This document shows, piece by piece, positions 1 through 7,012 of a DNA stretch of 15,232 nt (the first letter of the stretch is position 1; each line of letters starts with the position of its first letter). This stretch comes from UMGS172 sp045578845. GTDB lineage: Bacteria > Bacillota > Clostridia > Oscillospirales > Acutalibacteraceae. The notes under the pieces are model-generated. The model did not search any database. It was not told the DNA's origin and was given only the letters and a program-made list of their open reading frames with translations. The position numbers were made by a program, and so were the translations under genes. The stretch lies in NCBI GenBank assembly GCA_045578845.1, contig JAZNLA010000046.1, positions 1-15,232 of the forward strand, read 5' to 3'.

Positions 1-425
1 TAAAGTATAATATCTGCGTTGGAAATCTTTTTGTTTTTGAACTGAATATGCGATTTTGCATAATACCCTGTTGAAAAATTGATTTTTATTGTACTTTCAT
101 GGTATAAAGTTTTCTTACTTTGATGATAATCAAATTGCCAATCGGATAAGGGGGTTGATATTATTACAGACTGATATAAAAATCTACAAGAAAAGCCATA
201 TTTCTTACATTCATTTTCAATATTTTCTCGCAACAGTTTTTCTTGCTTGTTTATATTAGATTCTGCAATAGCCTTTTTGGTTATTGTTCTATTGTGCGGT
301 TGATTGCTGTTACAGGTATTGCAAAAGCAAATAAAAGTTTCATCGATATTGGGATATGGTTCTTGTTGAAATAATTGCTGTTTAACTGTTCTGCATTTTA
401 GACATATACATTCATAATGCCGCAT
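1..425 (-). CDS. Partial zinc-ribbon-like hypothetical protein (runs off left edge)
   Basis: I do not recognise this gene. It reads open from an ATG at 423-425 to the window edge, giving 141 codons; the last two visible bases are TA, so it may stop just outside. The start is supported by a G-rich SD-like run (AGAGGGGGG) 5 bases upstream and by a promoter further up. Residues C6-x-C8-x2-C11 and C33-x-C35-x2-C38 form two cysteine knuckles, with His3 and His44 near them, as in a small zinc ribbon. The remainder is mixed charged sequence with no membrane segment. It lies downstream of spoIVB on the same strand but is separated by a hairpin. It is visibly more AT-rich than its neighbours, with many AGA and ATA codons, so recent acquisition is possible. 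A nucleic-acid-binding role would be only a guess. Confidence 0.6.
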   Translation of the reverse strand, partial: MRHYECICLKCRTVKQQLFQQEPYPNIDETFICFCNTCNSNQPHNRTITKKAIAESNINKQEKLLRENIENECKKYGFSCRFLYQSVIISTPLSDWQFDYHQSKKTLYHESTIKINFSTGYYAKSHIQFKNKKISNADIIL

Positions 426-449
426 AACATCCCCCCTCTATTAGTTTTA

Positions 450-478
450 AGTATATCACAAATATCTCTATTTAACAA
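450..478 (-). promoter_or_regulatory. Promoter of the partial zinc-ribbon gene
   Basis: On the minus strand TTGTTA (473-478) is followed after 17 bases by TATACT (450-455). This is a good sigmaA match, placed about 25-50 bases before the ATG at 425, and it gives the gene its own promoter downstream of the spoIVB hairpin. Confidence 0.55.
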
Positions 479-506
479 CCACTATATTGGGCCACCGTTA
501 ATAATC

Positions 507-541
507 AACAACCCACTATTGAAAATCAATAGTGGGTTGTT
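507..541 (-). terminator. Terminator hairpin after spoIVB
   Basis: A perfect 15-bp inverted repeat (507-521 with 527-541) encloses a 5-base loop. It begins 4 bases after the spoIVB stop codon. The sequence following on the minus strand (GATTATTAA) is only moderately T-rich, so termination may be partial. Confidence 0.6.
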
Positions 542-545
542 AAGT

Positions 546-1769
546 TTACCCTGCCTCTTTTAATTGTTCAACATTTCTCGCCGTTTCCAGCATATTTTCC
601 GCAAAAATGCCGTACCCCTTTGTGGGGTCGTCTACTAAAACGTGGGTGACAGCCCCGACCAATTTGCCGTTTTGGATAATGGGACTGCCTGACATACCCT
701 GCACAATTCCGCCGGTTTTTTCAAGCAATCTTTGGTCGGTGACCTCAACCACCATATTTTTTATAAGCGAATCGTCGTTATGGTAAATTTTCGTAATCTC
801 ACATTCAAATGTTTCGGGCACACTGTCTATTGTACAAATAAAAGTTGCCTTCCCCGTTTTCACTTCTTGTTTCATGGCAAGAGGCACCACTACATCGGAA
901 GTGAAAGACGCACAGTTTGTCCCGTAAACACCCGTAATGTCGTTAATTTTAAAATCGGAAATTTTACCGCCTGAAAAAATTCCCTGTAATTCACCCGTCG
1001 TTTTACTGTCTGATTTTTTAACACCTACAATCTGTGCCTCGCAAAACTCACCTTTTTTAAGCGGTATCAATTCCTCGGTGTCGGCATCACAGATGCCGTG
1101 TCCAAGTCCCGCCACAACATCTAAAGACGGACTGTAAAAGGTCAGCGTGCCAATGCCCGCCGAACTGTCCCTAATCCAAAGTCCCGCCATATATCTGCCA
1201 TCGTTACTCTTTACGGGTGTCACCTCGGTATTGAATGTTTTATTTCCTCTTTTTACGGTAAAATTCATTGTTTTACCGTTACTTTTTAACACTTTGTTTT
1301 GCATTTGTTCATTAGAAGTTATCACAGTTCCGTTAACGGTCAAAACTGTATCGCCAACCTTTATGCCCGCTTCACTTGCGGGACTTTTTTTACCCCCATC
1401 GGTTTCAACCGAATTTATACCTATTACAAGTACACCATCGGTATAAATCTTTATGCCGAAAGGGCAGCCTAACAACTGAACTTCATTTTCTTTCGACACG
1501 GTAACATTCACCTTTTTTATAGGTATAATTCCAAATAATGACACAGTAGTTTGATGAACATGCCTTTCGACCTCATTTTTCTGGACTGCAGCCACCTTGC
1601 CAAATATTTCTTCAGATTTTAATATTGAATTATCATTAAACTCCAATTCTTCACCCTCGACAACACAGTACGAATTTGCCAAAACACTTCCGTAATATCC
1701 CACCGCCGAGAGCACTGTGACCGAAAAAACGGTCATGATTAAAAAAACAAATTTTATAAATTTTTTCAT
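546..1769 (-). CDS. spoIVB: SpoIVB-type sporulation signalling serine peptidase
   Basis: This is the S55-family protease that, in Bacillus, is secreted from the forespore and triggers sigmaK activation through the SpoIVFA/SpoIVFB complex. The 407-residue protein has an N-terminal membrane/signal segment (about 5-30), a PDZ domain (about 105-185) and a C-terminal peptidase domain. The catalytic His is in GLGHGICD (H224) and the catalytic Ser in GMSGSP (S362); Asp345 is a candidate third residue. The length is near the family norm of about 425. The ATG start is supported by AGGAG 8 bases upstream and by the position of the signal segment. A sigmaG-like promoter lies about 75 bases upstream and a hairpin follows the stop. 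The neighbours ylmC and sigG are also sporulation genes. Whether this organism uses the SpoIVFB/sigmaK branch cannot be seen here. Confidence 0.93.
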   Translation of the reverse strand: MKKFIKFVFLIMTVFSVTVLSAVGYYGSVLANSYCVVEGEELEFNDNSILKSEEIFGKVAAVQKNEVERHVHQTTVSLFGIIPIKKVNVTVSKENEVQLLGCPFGIKIYTDGVLVIGINSVETDGGKKSPASEAGIKVGDTVLTVNGTVITSNEQMQNKVLKSNGKTMNFTVKRGNKTFNTEVTPVKSNDGRYMAGLWIRDSSAGIGTLTFYSPSLDVVAGLGHGICDADTEELIPLKKGEFCEAQIVGVKKSDSKTTGELQGIFSGGKISDFKINDITGVYGTNCASFTSDVVVPLAMKQEVKTGKATFICTIDSVPETFECEITKIYHNDDSLIKNMVVEVTDQRLLEKTGGIVQGMSGSPIIQNGKLVGAVTHVLVDDPTKGYGIFAENMLETARNVEQLKEAG

Positions 1770-1842
1770 TTTTTGTGCTCCTAAACTCTTTTAAACTTAA
1801 TTTGCACCGAAATCGAAATTATAGAAGTTTCAAAAAATAGAG

Positions 1843-1871
1843 TTACATGAATTTATAAGCAACAAAAATTC
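1843..1871 (-). promoter_or_regulatory. Candidate sigmaG promoter of spoIVB
   Basis: On the minus strand GAATT (1867-1871) is followed after exactly 17 bases by CATGTAA (1843-1849). This is close to the known sigmaG pattern GAATA-N17/18-CATnnTA. The start site would give a leader of about 65 bases. Forespore control is what is expected for spoIVB. A sigmaA-like TATAAT also occurs nearby but lacks a convincing -35. Confidence 0.5.
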
Positions 1872-1937
1872 CATTCGTGCAGTTTTTCGATTTTTTTGGT
1901 TTCTTTTAATTATTTTGGCAAACAAAACCTGAATAAA

Positions 1938-2228
1938 TTAAATTTTAAAAAAATCAACAATGCCGTTTCTCTTACGCCTTGGCTCTTTTAAGCCGTTTAT
2001 ATTGACAAGTATCGAATCCTCGCCTATAACCTCAATACTTTCCCACGGGATACGGCTGTCGTTATCTCTGCCTAAGAGTCCGAAACACCGCTTTTTACCG
2101 TACACCACAACCGAAACAAGTCTGCCCGAATCGGTATCAATTTCCAAATCGTTTACGTACCCTAAAATAGTACCATCTTTGATACACACAACCTGTTTTT
2201 CACGCATTTCCGCCAGTCTGCAACACAT
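1938..2228 (-). CDS. YlmC/YmxH family PRC-barrel sporulation protein
   Basis: This 96-residue protein matches the YlmC/YmxH family, a small PRC-barrel protein widespread in spore formers and often encoded beside sigE/sigG. Its biochemical role is not known. The visible pattern is a basic N-terminus (CRLAEMREKQVV), a turn with GTILGYVNDLEID, a central strand containing the family-like FGLLGRDND, then IPWESIEVIGEDSILV. A short basic linker (EPRRKRNG) follows. There is no signal peptide or membrane segment. The ATG has a modest SD (AGGGTGA) 5 bases upstream. It starts 54 bases after the sigG stop with no clear terminator between, so co-transcription with sigG is likely. Confidence 0.85.
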   Translation of the reverse strand: MCCRLAEMREKQVVCIKDGTILGYVNDLEIDTDSGRLVSVVVYGKKRCFGLLGRDNDSRIPWESIEVIGEDSILVNINGLKEPRRKRNGIVDFFKI

Positions 2229-2282
2229 AAAATCACCCTAACTTAATATTATTTAATTCTATGTGTATCGGTCTGTCCTTTA

Positions 2283-3050
2283 TTATTCACTTTTTATTTT
2301 ATCGAGAACACCCTTTTCAATCCTTGACACCTGAGCTTGGGATATGCCTACCTCTTTTGATACTTCCATTTGTGTCAACCCCTGCATAAACCTAAGGTTT
2401 AAAATTTTACGTTCGCGGTCAGAAAGTTCGGTAATGGTATCTTTAAATGCAATTTCGTCAAGCCAATCTTTGTCGGTATTACCGTCGCCTAATTGGTCAA
2501 GCACGTAGACCGAGTCACCGCTGTCAGAATAAACTGAGTCAAATAGTGACACCGGCTCAACGATACTCTCAAGTGCCAAAACCACATCACTGACAGGTAT
2601 TCCCAATTCCTTTGCTATTTCTTCAACAGTAGGCTCTTTTTGATTTTTTGAAATCAACGCCTCTTTAACCTGCATTGATTTGAACGCAATATCCTTTATC
2701 GAACGGCTGACACGAAGTGAACTGTTATCCCTTAAATACCGCCTTATTTCACCTATAATCATCGGAACGGCATATGTGGAAAACCGCACTTCGTGTATAG
2801 GGTCAAAATTATCAATGGCCTTTATAAGTCCTATACAACCTATTTGGAACAGGTCGTCCATGCTCTCTTTTCGATTGGTAAACCTTTGTATAACACTCAG
2901 TACCAACCGTAAATTACCCTTAATCAAGCGTTCTCTCGCCTGTTTGTCACCTTGTGCCGTTTTTCTTAAAAGTTCTTCTTTTTCCGGCTCTTTCATTATC
3001 GGCAACTTACTTGTATTCACACCGCATATTTCGACCTTATTGTACTGCAA
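2283..3050 (-). CDS. sigG: RNA polymerase sporulation sigma factor SigG
   Basis: This is the late forespore sigma factor. The 255-residue protein carries the SigG-specific N-terminus NKVEICGVNTSKLP. Region 2 spans about 40-110, with DDLFQIGCIGL at 66-76 and STYAVPMIIGEIRRYLRD at 91-108. Region 3 spans about 115-170. Region 4 carries the helix-turn-helix QMEVSKEVGISQAQVSRIEK (about 227-246). The start is TTG (3048-3050): it gives the canonical SigG N-terminus and is preceded by GAGGGG at a 9-base spacing. A weak start codon may limit its expression. A sigmaF-like promoter lies just upstream, matching the known dependence of sigG on sigmaF. The gene is insulated from hppA by a strong terminator and is followed by the ylmC-type gene. 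Confidence 0.95.
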   Translation of the reverse strand: MQYNKVEICGVNTSKLPIMKEPEKEELLRKTAQGDKQARERLIKGNLRLVLSVIQRFTNRKESMDDLFQIGCIGLIKAIDNFDPIHEVRFSTYAVPMIIGEIRRYLRDNSSLRVSRSIKDIAFKSMQVKEALISKNQKEPTVEEIAKELGIPVSDVVLALESIVEPVSLFDSVYSDSGDSVYVLDQLGDGNTDKDWLDEIAFKDTITELSDRERKILNLRFMQGLTQMEVSKEVGISQAQVSRIEKGVLDKIKSE

Positions 3051-3080
3051 AAAAATCTTCCCCTCGGTAATCGTTAATAG

Positions 3081-3110
3081 AATTATTACCGAAGATAAAC
3101 ATTAAAATAC
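3081..3110 (-). promoter_or_regulatory. Candidate sigmaF promoter of sigG
   Basis: On the minus strand GTATT (3106-3110) is followed after 15 bases by GGTAATAATT (3081-3090). This fits the sigmaF pattern GYATA-N15-GGnnAnAnT with one -35 mismatch. The predicted leader is about 25-30 bases and contains the GAGGGG ribosome site. The position between the hppA terminator and sigG is right for it. Confidence 0.55.
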
Positions 3111-3130
3111 CATAATAAAAATTAAATTTA

Positions 3131-3170
3131 AAAACAAAAAAACAACCATGCGTATCAACGCATGGTTGTT
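3131..3170 (-). terminator. Intrinsic terminator after hppA
   Basis: A perfect 13-bp stem (3141-3153 with 3158-3170) has a 4-base loop. On the minus strand it is followed by a T-rich run (TTTTTGTTTT). It lies 14 bases after the hppA stop and is a textbook rho-independent terminator. Confidence 0.92.
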
Positions 3171-3184
3171 AACATTAAAATTCA

Positions 3185-5299
3185 TTAACCGAAAATATGA
3201 AAACTTACTATTACGCCTGCAAAAACAATGGAAACCATTGAAAGAAGTTTAATCAAAATATTTATTGCAGGACCTGCGGTATCCTTAAACGGGTCGCCGA
3301 CGGTATCACCGACAACGGCGGCTTTATGCTGTCTACTTCCTTTGCCGTCATGAGCACCGCTTTCAATATACTTTTTGGCGTTATCCCACGCACCGCCCGA
3401 ATTGGACATAAAGATTGCAAGCAAGAAACCGCTTGCGGTAGCACCTGCAAGCATGCCGACAACACCTTGATAGCCTAAAACAAGACCGGTAACAATAGGA
3501 GCAACAACGGCAACAAGACTCGGCAAAATCATTTCTTTCAAACTTGCCTTGGTGCAAAGGTCAACGCATGAAGCATAGTCTGCCTCAGCTTTGCCTTCCA
3601 TAAGTCCCGTAATTTCTTTGAATTGACGGCGAACTTCAACAACAATGGACTGTGCAGCTTTGCCAACCGATTCCATGGTAAGTGCGGCAAATACGAACGG
3701 TAAGCAAGCACCTATAAACAAACCGACCAAAACGGTAGGATTTGTAATATCAAATACAAGGTCAACCGTTTTACCTAAATCTTTTGCAACCTCTTCAACC
3801 TTATTTACATAAGACGCCATTAAAGCAAGTGCAGTCAAAGCGGCCGAGCCGATTGCAAAACCTTTACCGGTTGCGGCTGTTGTATTGCCCAAAGAGTCAA
3901 GTGCGTCGGTGCGTTGTCTGACTTCAGGCTCTAATCCCGACATTTCGGCAATACCGCCGGCATTATCGGCAACAGGTCCGTAAGCATCGGTTGCAAGCGT
4001 GATACCTAAGGTTGACAACATTCCTACTGCAGAAAGTGCAATTCCGTAAAGTCCCAAATTGGCACTTTCACTTCCGCCCGAAGCAAAATATGCCACCAAA
4101 ATACAGGCGGAAACTATGATTATCGGCAAAATTGTAGACAGCATACCAAGTCCCAAACCGCCGATTATAATGGTAGCAGAGCCGGTTTCTGATTTTGCGG
4201 CAAGATGTTTTGTGGGTTTATATGTGTCCGAAGTAAAATATTCAGTACATTGACCGATTAAAACACCCGATAAAAGTCCTGCCAAAATTGCAACATAAAT
4301 ACCTATAGACTTTGCACCCTCTAAGCAGAAATAAACTATGGGGAATGCAACAACGGCAATTACAATGGCACTGAAGTTAGTGCCGCGTGAAAGCGAACGC
4401 AATAAATCCTTTTGAGTAGCGTTTTCTTTAGTTCTGACAAAAAAAGTACCGATTATCGAACAAATAATACCTATAGCAGCCAAAAGCATAGGAACTGCCA
4501 TAGCGTTTATATCGTTAACTTCGCTTTTTGCGGAAAACGCGGTAACACCCAAAGCCGATGCCGAAATAACCGAGCCTACATATGACTCGTAAAGGTCGGC
4601 ACCCATACCTGCGACATCACCAACGTTATCGCCAACGTTATCGGCAATAACAGCAGGGTTTCTGGGGTCATCTTCGGGAATACCCGCCTCAACCTTACCG
4701 ACAAGGTCAGCACCGACATCGGCGGCTTTAGTAAAAATACCGCCGCCTACTCTGGCAAACAAAGCCATAGACGATGCACCCATGCCAAAAGTGAGCATTG
4801 CACTTGTGATTTCGGTAGGATTAAGTTCAAACACATTATTAAGTAAGAAAAACCAAACCGAAATATCAAACAATCCCAAACCTACAACCGTAAAGCCCAT
4901 AACCGAACCGGCCGAAAAAGCAATACGAAGTCCGCGGTTTAAACCGGTACGGCAGGCATTGGCAGTTCTTGCGTTGGCAAATGTAGCAATCTTCATACCG
5001 ACAAATCCGGACAGTGCCGAAAAAAATCCGCCGGTGACAAAGGCAAACGGGACAAAAAAAGTAAGAAGTCCGAATATTGCCATAACCATAAGTACCAAAA
5101 ACATAGCGGCAAAGAACACCAAAACCACCGCATACTGTCTTTTAAGATAAGCGTTTGCACCCTTTCTTATAGACTGCGAAATACTTTTCATTCTTTCGGT
5201 GCCTTCGGGTTCTTTTAATACTCTTCTTGCCATCAACGCGGCAAACAAAAGAGCACTTAGTGAACCGATAAACGTCAAAACTACTAAAATGGTTCCCAT
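3185..5299 (-). CDS. hppA: Membrane-bound ion-pumping pyrophosphatase (K+-dependent, probably Na+)
   Basis: This integral membrane enzyme hydrolyses PPi and pumps Na+ and/or H+ outward. The 704 residues with many membrane helices match the family. Substrate motifs are intact: DVGADLVGKVE (194-204), the Asp-rich DPRNPAVIADNVGDNVGD (211-228), TDAYGPVADNAGG (437-449), GGAWDNAKK (635-643) and GDTVGDPFKDTAGP (664-677). GNTTAATGKG (471-480) has Ala475 and Gly478, where K+-independent enzymes carry Lys and Thr, so K+ dependence is expected. Glu238 in LYESYVGS sits at the position typical of Na+ pumps, four residues before the Glu of plant H+ pumps. These assignments come from memory of the family. 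SD AGAGGAG precedes the ATG. It is the last gene after the HAD phosphatase and dCMP deaminase, with a 41-base gap before it. Confidence 0.95.
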   Translation of the reverse strand: MGTILVVLTFIGSLSALLFAALMARRVLKEPEGTERMKSISQSIRKGANAYLKRQYAVVLVFFAAMFLVLMVMAIFGLLTFFVPFAFVTGGFFSALSGFVGMKIATFANARTANACRTGLNRGLRIAFSAGSVMGFTVVGLGLFDISVWFFLLNNVFELNPTEITSAMLTFGMGASSMALFARVGGGIFTKAADVGADLVGKVEAGIPEDDPRNPAVIADNVGDNVGDVAGMGADLYESYVGSVISASALGVTAFSAKSEVNDINAMAVPMLLAAIGIICSIIGTFFVRTKENATQKDLLRSLSRGTNFSAIVIAVVAFPIVYFCLEGAKSIGIYVAILAGLLSGVLIGQCTEYFTSDTYKPTKHLAAKSETGSATIIIGGLGLGMLSTILPIIIVSACILVAYFASGGSESANLGLYGIALSAVGMLSTLGITLATDAYGPVADNAGGIAEMSGLEPEVRQRTDALDSLGNTTAATGKGFAIGSAALTALALMASYVNKVEEVAKDLGKTVDLVFDITNPTVLVGLFIGACLPFVFAALTMESVGKAAQSIVVEVRRQFKEITGLMEGKAEADYASCVDLCTKASLKEMILPSLVAVVAPIVTGLVLGYQGVVGMLAGATASGFLLAIFMSNSGGAWDNAKKYIESGAHDGKGSRQHKAAVVGDTVGDPFKDTAGPAINILIKLLSMVSIVFAGVIVSFHIFG

Positions 5300-5340
5300 A
5301 AAATCGAACTCCTCTTTTAAATATAAGCCTTATTAAGTTT

Positions 5341-5820
5341 TTACAGTTTTAACTCGGCGGTTTTCATCGTTTGCTCGTACTCGCGATACTTAACACCTGC
5401 CGACTCAAACATCATTTTTGCCGCTTTGGTCATTTCAGCATCAGAATATTTATCCGAAAGATAAATAACCTCGGCTATACCTTTTTGAATAATGGCCTTA
5501 GCACATTCGTTACACGGAAAAAGTGTTGTGTAAATTCTGAATCCCCTCATTGAGCCGCCGTTAAAATTAAGAATCGCATTAAGTTCGGCGTGGCAAACAA
5601 ACATATATTTACTTTGCAATGAATCACCCTCGCGGTCCCACGGATAAACATCATCACTGCAACCGTAAGGCATACCGTTGTAACCCACCGCCATGATACG
5701 GTTTTCGTTATTGACTATACAGGCACCAACCTGTGTATTTGGGTCTTTACTGCGTTGTGACGACAGTAAAGCAATACCCATAAAATACTCGTCCCAACCG
5801 AGATAGTCTTTACGTTTCAT
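5341..5820 (-). CDS. dCMP deaminase (eukaryote/phage-like type)
   Basis: This cytosolic zinc enzyme converts dCMP to dUMP, supplying thymidylate synthase. The 159-residue protein has the deaminase motifs CHAELNAI (76-83) and PCNECAK (102-108): His77, Cys103 and Cys106 bind zinc and Glu79 is the proton shuttle. The N-terminal stretch DEYFMGIALLSSQRSKDPNT (10-29) and GYNGMPYGCSDD (46-57) are also typical. The overall wording, including SDKYSDAE in the C-terminal part, is closer to my memory of animal DCTD than to many bacterial ComEB proteins. SD GAGGT lies 8 bases before the ATG. The gene follows the HAD phosphatase by under 25 bases, so they are probably co-transcribed. Regulation by dCTP/dTTP is plausible but cannot be judged from sequence alone. 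Confidence 0.93.
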   Translation of the reverse strand: MKRKDYLGWDEYFMGIALLSSQRSKDPNTQVGACIVNNENRIMAVGYNGMPYGCSDDVYPWDREGDSLQSKYMFVCHAELNAILNFNGGSMRGFRIYTTLFPCNECAKAIIQKGIAEVIYLSDKYSDAEMTKAAKMMFESAGVKYREYEQTMKTAELKL

Positions 5821-5843
5821 TTAAGATACCTCATTTCAAATGT

Positions 5844-6494
5844 TTATTTTATATATGATAACAGTTCAATAGGGTGTGAAATAACAGCATCGGCACCGTT
5901 TTCTAAAAGTTCTTTTTCGGTTCTGAAACCCCATTTAACACCTATGGTAAAAATATTTGCATTTTTACCCGTCAAAGCGTCAACGCCCGAGTCCCCTACA
6001 TACAGACACTCATCAGCCGAAACGCCCAACAAATCCATAGCACTAATAACCATAGCAGGGTCGGGTTTTGGCGGAATGTCATCACCTTGACCTATAATTA
6101 CATCAAAACAATCAGGAAAATAATTTTTTATAACAAGCCCAACCATGCAGTCAATCTTATTCGATGTAACACCGAGTTTTACACCCTTTTCTTTCAAAGA
6201 TTTTAAAAGTTCGGGTATACCGTCATAAGCGGCGGTAAAAACATCTGAATGGCGGTCATAGTATTCTACATATATAGTCTTGATTTTTTCTATGTATTCC
6301 TTCCCTTTCCTGCCTTCGGGTAATGCTCGCTTTAACATTATATCGGTACCGTTACCGACGAAATATTTAAATTCTTCCACTTCGTGAGTTGGATAGCCAG
6401 ACTTTAAAAGTGCAAAATTCACTGCGGTGGCTATATCCTTAATTGTATTAAGCAGTGTACCATCAAGGTCAAAAAGCACCGCCTTTATGTCCAA
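5844..6494 (-). CDS. HAD-family phosphatase, phosphoglycolate phosphatase-like
   Basis: This is a Gph-like haloacid dehalogenase hydrolase. On the 216-residue form, motif I is DLDGT with nucleophile Asp9 and acid Asp11. Motif II is VTSNK with Ser111, motif III is PPKPDP with Lys143, and motif IV is GDSGVD with Asp168 and Asp172. A helical cap lies between motifs I and II, as in phosphoglycolate phosphatases. The true substrate could be another small phosphate ester; PpaX-type pyrophosphatase activity is a weaker alternative. The start is uncertain: a TTG at 6501-6503 would add 3 residues but is only 2 bases from the GAGAGG ribosome site. The TTG at 6492-6494 has an 11-base spacing and gives MDIKAVLFDLDGT. 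It has its own promoter and leads the dCMP deaminase and hppA genes. Confidence 0.85.
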   Translation of the reverse strand: MDIKAVLFDLDGTLLNTIKDIATAVNFALLKSGYPTHEVEEFKYFVGNGTDIMLKRALPEGRKGKEYIEKIKTIYVEYYDRHSDVFTAAYDGIPELLKSLKEKGVKLGVTSNKIDCMVGLVIKNYFPDCFDVIIGQGDDIPPKPDPAMVISAMDLLGVSADECLYVGDSGVDALTGKNANIFTIGVKWGFRTEKELLENGADAVISHPIELLSYIK

Positions 6495-6529
6495 ACTAAT
6501 CAAGTCCTCTCAGTAGATGTACATAATTT

Positions 6530-6558
6530 AATATAACATAAAAATTTTTAAATTGCAA
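6530..6558 (-). promoter_or_regulatory. Promoter of the HAD-dCMP deaminase-hppA unit
   Basis: On the minus strand TTGCAA (6553-6558) is followed after 17 bases by TATATT (6530-6535), about 35 bases before the HAD start. It is a good sigmaA match. Confidence 0.6.
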
Positions 6559-6566
6559 TATTTTAC

Positions 6567-6596
6567 CCGATATTTTATAAAAATATCGGTGTTTTT
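6567..6596 (+). terminator. Unassigned hairpin with T-run in the HAD-rpmB intergenic region
   Basis: An inverted repeat (6567-6576 with 6580-6589) forms a 9-10 bp stem, followed on the plus strand by TGTTTTT. It resembles a plus-strand terminator, but no plus-strand gene ends here. It may stop antisense readthrough or end a small RNA. The rest of 6504-6761 holds the two divergent promoters and otherwise AT-rich sequence. Confidence 0.35.
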
Positions 6597-6691
6597 AAGC
6601 GGTTTTTATGATATAATCAACATATTGCCATAAATATAACCTCTTTAAAATGCATAATTTTAAAAAAATTGACAAAATTGAAAAATAACAC

Positions 6692-6720
6692 TTGCAAATT
6701 CACTTACAATCTGCTATCAT
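6692..6720 (+). promoter_or_regulatory. Promoter of rpmB
   Basis: TTGCAA (6692-6697) is followed after 17 bases by TATCAT (6715-6720), about 40 bases before the rpmB ATG. A TTGACA at 6669-6674 has no -10 at the right distance. Confidence 0.6.
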
Positions 6721-6761
6721 ATCATTTGCGATTGTATGTAATTTAAAGGAGGTGCAGACTC

Positions 6762-6950
6762 ATGGCTAAGTGTGACATCTGCAGCAAAGAAATCACTTTC
6801 GGTATTAAGGTATCTCACTCGCACAGACGTACCAACCGTACTTGGAAACCTAATGTAAAGCGTGTTAAGGCTATCGTCGACGGTTCTCCCCGTAGAATTT
6901 ACGCCTGCACCCGTTGCCTTCGTTCCGGTAAAGTGACCCGTGCTATTTAA
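6762..6950 (+). CDS. rpmB: Large ribosomal subunit protein bL28
   Basis: This small structural protein of the 50S subunit has 62 residues, the usual bacterial length. It carries MAKCDICSKE at the start and the paired zinc knuckles C4-x2-C7 and C49-x2-C52, so it is the zinc-binding (C+) form. The basic core SHSHRRTNRTWKPNVK is typical of L28. The ATG is preceded by a very strong ribosome site (AAAGGAGGTG) at 7-8 bases. The gene stands alone, with its own promoter and a strong terminator, as is common for rpmB in Firmicutes. Confidence 0.97.
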   Translation: MAKCDICSKEITFGIKVSHSHRRTNRTWKPNVKRVKAIVDGSPRRIYACTRCLRSGKVTRAI

Positions 6951-6972
6951 GATTTGTCTTAAAGAAAAGTTT

Positions 6973-7012
6973 AAGAGAACAAGCAAGTTTGCTTGTTCTC
7001 TTTTTCTTTTTT
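6973..7012 (+). terminator. Terminator of rpmB, probably bidirectional
   Basis: A 13-bp perfect stem (6973-6985 with 6990-7002) has an AGTT loop and is followed by a T-rich run on the plus strand. The 55-codon gene converges on it from the other side. On the minus strand the stem is followed by TTAAACTTTTC, so it can serve both transcripts. Confidence 0.9.

Noticed and set aside
2680..3105. 141-codon plus-strand frame opposite sigG
   Set aside because: It mirrors the strongly conserved sigG coding sequence and crosses its promoter.
6669..6674. TTGACA upstream of rpmB as the -35 box
   Set aside because: No acceptable -10 lies 16-18 bases downstream; TTGCAA-17-TATCAT fits better.
6717..6986. 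89-codon open frame antisense to rpmB
   Set aside because: It is a shadow of the L28 gene, crosses its promoter and terminator, and shows no family pattern.
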